This document shows positions 1 to 4,902 of a stretch of 10,679 nucleotides of DNA, piece after piece. Positions within the stretch are counted from its first letter, which is position 1, and each line of letters starts with the position of its first letter. The stretch is from an uncultured Clostridia bacterium (lineage in GTDB: Bacteria; Bacillota; Clostridia; Christensenellales; CAG-1252). The position numbers were made by a program, and so were the translations under genes. Where the stretch lies: NCBI GenBank assembly GCA_946626795.1, contig CAMOUZ010000032.1, positions 1 through 10,679 of the forward strand. Direction: 5' to 3'. The notes beneath the pieces were generated by a model. It did not search any database, was not told the origin of the DNA, and was given only the letters and a program-made list of their open reading frames with translations.

Positions 1-1
1 G

Positions 2-646
2 GAGAATATCCCCAAGGGCTTCACGGCGATGGTTCCCGCCATTATGATCCTGACCTTTGCTTGGTCGCTGAATGCGATGACATCCGGTCTCGGCGCGGCG
101 GGCTTCGTCGGAAATCTTATGAAGGGCTCCGCGGCGGGTCTTATGAATATGCTCCCCGCGATCATCTTCCTCGTAGCGCTCGGCTTGGCTTTCGCCACGG
201 GCACGTCTTGGGGTACCTTCGGCATCTTGATCCCCATCGTTGTGGCGGTCTTCGGGAAGTCGGGCGGCGAGCTCCTCGTCATCGGCATCTCCGCCTGCTT
301 GGCGGGCGCTGTCTGCGGCGACCACTGCTCACCGATCTCGGATACCACGATCATGGCGTCTGCGGGTGCGGATTGTAATCACGTGAATCACGTCTCCACC
401 CAGCTCCCCTATGCGCTTACCGTGGCGGGCGTCTCCTTCGTGAGCTTCATCTTGGCGGGCGTCATCAAGAGATGGTATGTCGTCCTCCCCATCGCGATCA
501 TCCTGATGGTTGGCGTGCTCTTCGGCATCAAGTATCTCCAAAATTATCTTGACGGGAAGAAAGGCGCGGCGGTCATTGAAGGCGAAGCGGAAATCGTCGA
601 AGAAGCGGCTCCCGAAGCTCCCGCAGAGGAGAAGAAGGAAGACTGA
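2..646 (+). CDS. NhaC-family Na+/H+ antiporter, C-terminal part (5' truncated by window)
   Basis: The reading frame is open from base 2, so the start lies upstream; 214 residues are visible. It is a polytopic membrane protein with hydrophobic segments throughout the first ~180 visible residues. The stretch GTSWGTFGILIP, followed by GDHCSPISDTTIMASAGA and CNHVNHVSTQLPYA, is characteristic of the NhaC antiporter family (PF03553), which exchanges cytoplasmic Na+ for external protons. A final hydrophobic helix (WYVVLPIAIILMVGVLFGI) is followed by a short basic stretch and then an acidic Glu/Ala/Pro tail (EEAAPEAPAEEKKED), presumably cytoplasmic. A hairpin terminator begins 23 bases after the stop, so this gene ends its transcript. 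Substrate choice within the family (Na+ alone, malate/lactate exchange, or another cation) cannot be read from this fragment. Family assignment is firm, exact substrate is not. Confidence 0.9.
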   Translation, partial: ENIPKGFTAMVPAIMILTFAWSLNAMTSGLGAAGFVGNLMKGSAAGLMNMLPAIIFLVALGLAFATGTSWGTFGILIPIVVAVFGKSGGELLVIGISACLAGAVCGDHCSPISDTTIMASAGADCNHVNHVSTQLPYALTVAGVSFVSFILAGVIKRWYVVLPIAIILMVGVLFGIKYLQNYLDGKKGAAVIEGEAEIVEEAAPEAPAEEKKED

Positions 647-669
647 TCTTTACGGCATTTATGAAAGAG

Positions 670-699
670 AGAGCCCATGCTTTTCGTGTGGGCTCTTTT
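670..699 (+). terminator. Rho-independent terminator after the antiporter gene
   Basis: Perfect 8-bp arms AGAGCCCA (670-677) and TGGGCTCT (689-696) enclose an 11-nt loop that can add weaker inner pairs. The second arm runs into TTTT (696-699). It lies 23 bases after the antiporter stop and just 9 bases before the -35 box of the Nudix gene, so it separates the two transcripts. Confidence 0.85.
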
Positions 700-708
700 G
701 CTTTCCGA

Positions 709-737
709 TTGACTTTTCGCGATGTCGATGATAAGAT
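709..737 (+). promoter_or_regulatory. Sigma-70-type promoter for the Nudix gene
   Basis: TTGACT (709-714) and TAAGAT (732-737) are separated by exactly 17 bases, each differing from consensus at one position. Predicted transcription would start near 744, giving a leader of about 28 bases before the ATG at 772. Confidence 0.7.
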
Positions 738-771
738 GACAGCAGGTTTAAAAAATAGGGGTAATGGGAAG

Positions 772-1158
772 ATGGAGAGAAGAGAAGTCGTGGCGGCGTT
801 GATCCGAAAGGGAGATCGTTTTATGATCTGCAGGCGTCCCGAAGGGAAAGCCCGCGCGGGACTTTGGGAATTCGTCGGCGGAAAAGCGGAAGAGGGCGAG
901 ACGCTCGAAGAGGCGCTCATTCGCGAATGCCGCGAGGAGATCGGCGTCACGGTGCGCGTAGGCGCGCCTTATATGGAAGTCACGCATGATTATCCCGATA
1001 TCCTCGTCCATCTAACGCTTTTCGAGGCGGAGATCGAAGAAGGCGTTCCCACGCCGATGGAGCATAACGCCATCGCTTGGATCAAGCCGAATGAGATCGG
1101 GGATTATCCTTTCGTCCCTGCGGATATGCCCATTCTCGAAAAATTGAGGGGAAAGTAA
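772..1158 (+). CDS. MutT-like Nudix hydrolase (probable 8-oxo-dGTP diphosphatase)
   Basis: The 128-aa product matches the size of classical MutT proteins (about 130 aa). The full Nudix box G-x5-E-x7-R-E-U-x-E-E-x-G-U is present at residues 37-59 (G37, E43, R51, E52, E55, E56, G58), giving the Mg2+-binding helix. The preceding LWEFVGGK matches the MutT LWEFPGGK signature with Val in place of Pro. The C-terminal AWIKPNEIGDYPFVPAD also resembles the MutT end. The family hydrolyses oxidised or other nucleoside triphosphates to monophosphate plus PPi in the cytoplasm. The start at 772 was chosen because an in-frame ATG at 661 lies upstream of the promoter and next to the terminator hairpin. The 772 start has AGGGG (757-761) ten bases upstream and begins where MutT homologies begin. 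The gene is apparently monocistronic. True substrate within the Nudix superfamily is inferred. Confidence 0.9.
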   Translation: MERREVVAALIRKGDRFMICRRPEGKARAGLWEFVGGKAEEGETLEEALIRECREEIGVTVRVGAPYMEVTHDYPDILVHLTLFEAEIEEGVPTPMEHNAIAWIKPNEIGDYPFVPADMPILEKLRGK

Positions 1159-1173
1159 GCGGTTTTCCGGGAG

Positions 1174-1235
1174 GCGAATGCCCTTGTTCGCGAAAAAACA
1201 AATAAACAGTCTCTGATGACGTCGTCCGCATTCGC
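1174..1235. repeat. 8-bp inverted repeat in the Nudix/YunG-like convergent intergenic region
   Basis: GCGAATGC (1174-1181) and its exact reverse complement GCATTCGC (1228-1235) flank 46 bases in the gap between two convergent genes. The gap also contains the small palindrome TTCGCGAA (1187-1194) and a run of A residues. The distance is too long for a canonical terminator hairpin. Its function is unknown. Confidence 0.4.
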
Positions 1236-1244
1236 GAGGCGGCG

Positions 1245-1691
1245 TTATTTCATTTGTAGCGCCGAGAGTTTTTTCTCCAATTCTCTTTTCAGATAGAGAT
1301 ATCGTTCGTATTTTTCGGCATTTGCAAAATGCTCTTCTCTTGACTGCGGATTCTTGCGGTCGAAGGTCAAGGGCTTTCCGCCGAATTGCTCGCTTGTGAG
1401 GTCGAAAAGGATGTCGCCCACTGCGTTATAGCAGTGGAAGCCACCGTCTTCAAGCGGTATGCCGTAGACCTCGCCGCCGAAGACGTCTTGCGTGAGAAAC
1501 GCGGTGATAGAGCATTGCCCGAGCGTTTTATTCTGCTCGGACCATTCGGGGCGCAGCCTCGGCGCGCAGGTGTATTCACACCAGATCTCGGAGAGAAGGT
1601 CGTAAAGATGCCGCTGGTCGCGAAGCGCGGCGTATTCGGGCGCGGGGGTGAGTGGCGAGGTATCATTTCCGAAAAAAGCGTATTTCATCAT
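1245..1691 (-). CDS. YunG-like uncharacterised protein with candidate Cys-His-Asp triad
   Basis: The product is a small cytoplasmic protein of 148 aa (or 147) with no signal peptide or membrane segment. The core WSEQNKTLGQCSITAFLTQD, then a Gly-rich strand, GGFHCYNAVGD and FDLTSEQF, matches the pattern I associate with the small YunG-like family of unknown function. C60 (in LGQC), H86 (GFHCYN) and D97 (FDLT) fall in the order and setting of a papain/NlpC-type Cys-His-Asp triad, but catalysis is inference. The C-terminal third (about 118-143) is a charged helix. Two ATG codons sit in tandem (1691 and 1688). AAAGGAG on the minus strand (1701-1695) is 3 bases from the first and 6 from the second, so the second may be used. 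It has its own promoter, is convergent with the Nudix gene and divergent from the lipoprotein gene, and is bracketed by inverted repeats. Confidence 0.7.
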   Translation of the reverse strand: MMKYAFFGNDTSPLTPAPEYAALRDQRHLYDLLSEIWCEYTCAPRLRPEWSEQNKTLGQCSITAFLTQDVFGGEVYGIPLEDGGFHCYNAVGDILFDLTSEQFGGKPLTFDRKNPQSREEHFANAEKYERYLYLKRELEKKLSALQMK

Positions 1692-1707
1692 TTTCTCCTT
1701 TGTCGAT

Positions 1708-1736
1708 AGTATAACGCGTTCCGAGAGAAAAGTAAA
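1708..1736 (-). promoter_or_regulatory. Promoter for the YunG-like gene
   Basis: On the minus strand, TTTACT (1736-1731) and TATACT (1713-1708) are separated by exactly 17 bases. The -10 is 5/6 and the -35 is 4/6 to consensus. Transcription would start about 10 bases before the ribosome binding site at 1701-1695. Confidence 0.65.
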
Positions 1737-1768
1737 TGCCGCCTCGCGTGGAAATCTGTTTTTATCTG

Positions 1769-1798
1769 TTTACACATTTCGACAAAATATGATAAAAT
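1769..1798 (+). promoter_or_regulatory. Candidate promoter for the lipoprotein gene
   Basis: TTTACA (1769-1774) and TAAAAT (1793-1798) are 18 bases apart in an AT-rich stretch directly upstream of the lipoprotein ribosome binding site AAGGAGG (1813-1819). It is divergent from the YunG-like promoter, with about 33 bases between the two -35 boxes. Confidence 0.55.
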
Positions 1799-1824
1799 CA
1801 TCTTAAAAGCGCAAGGAGGCTCGG

Positions 1825-3177
1825 ATGAAGCGGTCTTTCCGAATGATATTCATAATGCTCATCGTCTTGACGTGCCTAGTCGCGCTATCCGCTTGCAATG
1901 ACAAGGCGCTATCCCTCGTCGAGGAGACGAATCTCGGGGAAACACCGTCGGAGGAAAGCTCGGCGCAGGAAACCTCCGCGAGCACGGAGGAAGAAGCCGC
2001 AGATGAGCCCTCGGAAGAGGCTCCCGCCTCGGATGAAAGCATCCGAAATCAAGACGGTGAGACGTCTTCGGACGGCGAAGACGCCGCCACGCAAACGATC
2101 GAAGACGGTAATAATCTGCAAACGGGCGAAGAAGGAAGCGCCGAGGAAGGCGCGCTCGAAGGACAGAACACGACGGATGATGCGGGGGAAGATGCTCCCG
2201 AAGAAGAGACTCCGTCGCAAGAAGACTATCTTTCTTATCTTTATAGAACGGATCGAAAGCAGTATTACGAATATCGCGCAGAGCAAAGGGAGATCGAGAT
2301 CCTTCCTTTGAGCTTTTTCGACCTAACAGGCAAGGGTGAGCACGGATATCCCATTATCGAGGCTTCCGCCGTCGCGGGGGATTATGCGCTTTCGGCGCGG
2401 GGCGAGAGCGTCGCATCTCTCCATGTCGGAGCGGACGGAAAGGCGATCCTCTCGAAAGGCGGCGTTTCGTCCGAAGCCGCTCTTTGGGGCGATTACGATA
2501 GGGAATATGAGATCATCACGGAATGCGAAGGAGAAGTTTTCGGCGTGTCTTCCGTCGGCGCAAGCAAAGCGAAGGTAATGTATTTTCTCGTGACGGGTCA
2601 AGGCGCTTACGGCGTGGTCTTCCGCAAAGAACTCAATGCGGCGCAGATCGACGCGGAGGCGGAGACGATCCTTGCCCTTTTGGCGGAATCTCCGCAAAGG
2701 CCTACGCTTGAAGAGACCCCGGACGCTTCGGAGGAGCCGCCCGCTTCGCAGGATGAGACCTTGACGGATGAGGAAGAGTCTAAGGAGACTTTGCAGGCGA
2801 GCGATCCGCAAGACGCAGAGCAGAGGGAGCCTCCCGCAGAGCCGGCGACGGATCGGGCGACAGAGCGTAGGACTGCGCTTGCGCCCATCTCGGGGAGCGG
2901 ATGTTATGTCCTTTTCGAAGAGATCGGCGGCGTTGCGGAGATCTCGGGTGAGGTGATCGTCACGGAGGAAAGAGAGGATTACTCTCTTCGTTTTCTCGAA
3001 ATGTCGGAGGAAGAATTCGCCGCGGCGCTGGATCTCTTTGACGGAATGACGCTTTTATTTTCCGCGGGGAATTATCGGTCGTATCAAGCTCCCTTCGACG
3101 GAAAAGTCTTTATCTTCACTCTTCTTTTGTCGGAGGAGGAAGGCAGCATCTCTTTACGCGCGGAGTACGCCGCTTAA
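1825..3177 (+). CDS. Lipoprotein with two acidic linkers and two unrecognised domains
   Basis: The 450-aa product starts with a lipoprotein signal: basic MKRSFR, a hydrophobic core, and the lipobox LSAC with the lipidated Cys at residue 24, so it should be anchored on the outer face of the cytoplasmic membrane. Residues 31-134 are low-complexity and very acidic (36 Asp/Glu and one Arg in 104 residues). Residues ~135-290 look folded, with YLYRTDRKQYYEYR followed by alternating strands and a helix. Residues 291-350 form a second Glu/Pro/Ser/Thr-rich linker, and residues ~351-450 form a second compact domain with GCYVLFEEIGGVAEISGE and strand-rich ends. Linkers of this kind commonly hold domains away from the membrane. 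The start is supported by AAGGAGG five bases upstream. It ends 29 bases from the convergent biotin ligase gene. I do not recognise either domain and assign no function. It uses CTA leucine codons that the neighbouring sugar operon avoids. Confidence 0.8.
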   Translation: MKRSFRMIFIMLIVLTCLVALSACNDKALSLVEETNLGETPSEESSAQETSASTEEEAADEPSEEAPASDESIRNQDGETSSDGEDAATQTIEDGNNLQTGEEGSAEEGALEGQNTTDDAGEDAPEEETPSQEDYLSYLYRTDRKQYYEYRAEQREIEILPLSFFDLTGKGEHGYPIIEASAVAGDYALSARGESVASLHVGADGKAILSKGGVSSEAALWGDYDREYEIITECEGEVFGVSSVGASKAKVMYFLVTGQGAYGVVFRKELNAAQIDAEAETILALLAESPQRPTLEETPDASEEPPASQDETLTDEEESKETLQASDPQDAEQREPPAEPATDRATERRTALAPISGSGCYVLFEEIGGVAEISGEVIVTEEREDYSLRFLEMSEEEFAAALDLFDGMTLLFSAGNYRSYQAPFDGKVFIFTLLLSEEEGSISLRAEYAA

Positions 3178-3206
3178 AATTTCTTTTTTTGATTTCCGTA
3201 TAAAAC

Positions 3207-3950
3207 TCAGATTTTTAAATGCACTTCGCCCGCGATGAGCTCTTCTTCGTTTCCGTCGTCGTATCGGACGTTAAGCCCCAAGCGGGGTGAAAGCCCCGTG
3301 ACGGTGGCGCTTCTTTCTTCTTCCCCTCGGACGACAAGAACCTCTTTTCCCGTGAGGAAGGAAAGGGAGGCGTATTCTTCTTTCAGGCGCGTGAGATCAT
3401 AGCACTCGACGCGGCGGAAAATGCCGCGGAGGACCGCCGCGGCGAGCGCTTCTTTATCCCCCTCGAAATAGGCGATTTTCTCTCGGAGTTCAGAGGGTAA
3501 AAGTCCCTTGGGAGTCCCTATGTTTATGCCGATGCCGAGGATGTAAGCGCGATGCCCTTCGCGAAGGACGCTCTCTGTCAAAATACCGCAAACTTTCTTA
3601 TCGTCCAGATAGATGTCGTTCACCCATTTTATGCGGGGTTCGCGCCCTGTGACCTCGTGGATCCCCACCGCCACCGCCACTGCCGCGATATGCGTGAGGA
3701 AGGCGGCTTCTTCGCCGAGGGCGGGGAAAAGGATGCTCATGTAGAGTCCGTCCTCGCTGTAAAAAGAGCGCCCCTGCCTGCCGCGTCCCGCGGACTGCCT
3801 TTCGGCGAAAAGGACGAGAGGACGGCAGATCCGCTTTTCGGCGGAGAGCGCTTTCAGGTCGTCGTTCGTGGAGCCCGTCACAGACTTCTTTCGGATTTCG
3901 AGGTCGAAGCCGAGCAGGACGCTTATTTTCGCTATGTCGAGCGTGCTCAT
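3207..3950 (-). CDS. birA: Biotin--[acetyl-CoA-carboxylase] ligase, monofunctional
   Basis: This 247-aa cytoplasmic enzyme activates biotin with ATP to biotinyl-AMP and transfers it to the lysine of biotin carrier domains (acetyl-CoA, pyruvate or oxaloacetate carboxylases). Visible family motifs are TGSTNDD (25-31), the adenylate-binding GRGRQGR (55-61), KWVNDIYLDDKKVCGIL (108-124) with the conserved Lys-Trp-x-Asn-Asp, and GIGINIG (139-145). A small beta domain (about 195-247) corresponds to the usual SH3-like C-terminal domain. There is no N-terminal winged-helix DNA-binding domain, so it should not act as a biotin repressor. The ATG at 3950 is the only reasonable start, since the family's first beta strand begins right after it. 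Unlike the other complete genes here it has no Shine-Dalgarno sequence. A promoter embedded in the upstream terminator would place the transcript start at or beside the ATG. Confidence 0.93.
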   Translation of the reverse strand: MSTLDIAKISVLLGFDLEIRKKSVTGSTNDDLKALSAEKRICRPLVLFAERQSAGRGRQGRSFYSEDGLYMSILFPALGEEAAFLTHIAAVAVAVGIHEVTGREPRIKWVNDIYLDDKKVCGILTESVLREGHRAYILGIGINIGTPKGLLPSELREKIAYFEGDKEALAAAVLRGIFRRVECYDLTRLKEEYASLSFLTGKEVLVVRGEEERSATVTGLSPRLGLNVRYDDGNEEELIAGEVHLKI

Positions 3951-3956
3951 ATCTTT

Positions 3957-3985
3957 ATGATAAAGAAAAAGGCGCCCAAAGTCAA
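3957..3985 (-). promoter_or_regulatory. birA promoter overlapping the upstream operon terminator; predicts a leaderless mRNA
   Basis: On the minus strand TTGACT (3985-3980) and TATCAT (3962-3957) are separated by exactly 17 bases, each one mismatch from consensus. The spacer contains the downstream arm and T-tract of the terminator hairpin. Only six bases (3956-3951) lie between the -10 box and the birA ATG, so initiation at normal spacing falls on or next to the start codon. No ribosome binding site is visible there. Confidence 0.6.
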
Positions 3986-4012
3986 ATTCCCGAGAGAAGA
4001 TGACGGGGCGCC
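3966..4012 (-). terminator. Rho-independent terminator of the sugar operon
   Basis: Reading the minus strand, GGCGCCC (4012-4006) and GGGCGCC (3977-3971) form a 7-bp GC stem, with a possible inner GTC/GAC extension, followed by TTTTT (3970-3966). It lies about 20 bases after the stop of the SDR gene. The loop is longer than usual (28 nt before inner pairing), so some read-through into birA is possible. Confidence 0.75.
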
Positions 4013-4031
4013 GAAAGACCGAATTTACGCT

Positions 4032-4862
4032 TTATACGCCGGAATAGGCCGAGAAGCCGCCGTCCACGGGGATCACCGTGCCCGTGACAAAGCCGCTCGC
4101 CTTGTCGTCCGCGAGGAAGAGAAGACAGCCCACGAGGTCCGAGATCTCACCGAATTTCTTCATCGGGGTGGCGGCGAGGATTTTGCCTGTGCGCGCGGTG
4201 GGGGTGCCGTCCGCGTTGTAAAGCAAGGCGCGGTTCTGGTTCGTGACGAAGAAGCCCGGGGCGATGGCGTTACAGCGGATGTTGCAGGGCGCGAAATGCA
4301 CGGCGAGCCATTCCGTAAAGTTCGAGATGCCCGCTTTCGCCGCGGAGTAGGCGGGGATCTTGGTCAAGGGACGGAAGGCGTTCATACTCGAAATGTTGAT
4401 GATGTTTCCGCCCGTTTCGAGCATATCCTTCGCAAAGACCTGCGTGACGAGGAAAGCCGAGGTGATATTGAGGTCGAAGACAAAGCGCAAGCCGCTCTCT
4501 TCGAGCGCGAAGAAGTCCTTTACGCCCGTGAGATCGGGGGTCATCGTCTCATTATCCGTGGTGGCGCGGGGATTATTGCCGCCTGCGCCGTTGATGAGGA
4601 AATTCACCTTGCCGAAGCGCGCGTTCACAGCCTCTTTGGCTTGGAGGATGCTCTCTTTTTCGAGGCAATTGCACTTCACGGCGAGGGCGTTCTCGCCGAT
4701 CTCGTCTTCCACCTTCTTCGCCGCGTCGTAATTGAGGTCGAGAAGCGCCACTTTCGCGCCGCAAGCGGCGAGCGCGCGTGCGAATTCACTGCAAATCACG
4801 CCGCCTGCGCCCGTGATCGCGATGACTCTGTCCGAAAGATTCACTTGAAAAGGTATGCTCAT
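4032..4862 (-). CDS. uxuB: SDR-family D-mannonate oxidoreductase / fructuronate reductase (UxuB type)
   Basis: A 276-aa short-chain dehydrogenase. It shows the Rossmann nucleotide motif TGAGGVIC (17-24), the acidic LLDLN (40-44) that favours NAD(H), NGAGG (91-95), N132, and the catalytic Ser (158/159 in NISSM), Y172 and K176 (YSAAK). The PG motif is at 202-203 and the C-terminal PVDGGF at 265-270. The GGVIC variant of the glycine motif and the inserted NNPRATT loop after NGAGG resemble the SDR-type mannonate oxidoreductases of Firmicutes (Bacillus YjmF group), which interconvert D-fructuronate and D-mannonate. The uxuA gene two positions upstream in the same operon supports this role strongly. 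AAGGAG precedes the ATG; the gap to the upstream glycosidase is 40 bases and a terminator follows. A general SDR acting on another sugar acid (e.g. gluconate 5-dehydrogenase type) is the main alternative. Confidence 0.82.
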   Translation of the reverse strand: MSIPFQVNLSDRVIAITGAGGVICSEFARALAACGAKVALLDLNYDAAKKVEDEIGENALAVKCNCLEKESILQAKEAVNARFGKVNFLINGAGGNNPRATTDNETMTPDLTGVKDFFALEESGLRFVFDLNITSAFLVTQVFAKDMLETGGNIINISSMNAFRPLTKIPAYSAAKAGISNFTEWLAVHFAPCNIRCNAIAPGFFVTNQNRALLYNADGTPTARTGKILAATPMKKFGEISDLVGCLLFLADDKASGFVTGTVIPVDGGFSAYSGV

Positions 4863-4902
4863 ATTTTTCTCCTTTATTCCGATTTTTCCGATAAAACGGA
4901 GC

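Larger units (their letters stand above)
1233..1748. repeat. 11-bp inverted repeats bracketing the YunG-like gene and its promoter
   Basis: CGCGAGGCGGC (1233-1243) and its exact reverse complement GCCGCCTCGCG (1738-1748) lie just outside a complete minus-strand gene unit. The left repeat ends one base before the stop codon (1245-1247). The right repeat begins one base beyond the -35 box (1731-1736). The right copy is upstream of the promoter, so the two arms would not both be in the transcript. No target-site duplication is apparent outside the arms. Confidence 0.5.

Noticed and set aside
661..771. Upstream in-frame ATG extending the Nudix protein to 165 residues
   Set aside because: It lies before the predicted promoter and against the antiporter terminator hairpin. 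The extra residues do not look like part of a Nudix fold, and the 772 start has a ribosome binding site.
1233..1748. Transposon or insertion sequence around the YunG-like gene
   Set aside because: No transposase and no flanking target-site duplication are visible. Only the inverted repeats are reported.
1898..2311. Arg/Lys-rich overlapping plus-strand frame within the lipoprotein gene
   Set aside because: It is an out-of-frame reading of the Glu-rich codons (GAG/GAA read as AGA/AAG) and has no independent start signal.
3160..3190. Possible terminator after the lipoprotein gene: GCGG/CCGC with a 6-nt loop and a T7 run
   Set aside because: The stem is only 4 bp, overlaps the coding end, and the T run is about ten bases away. 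Too weak to call.
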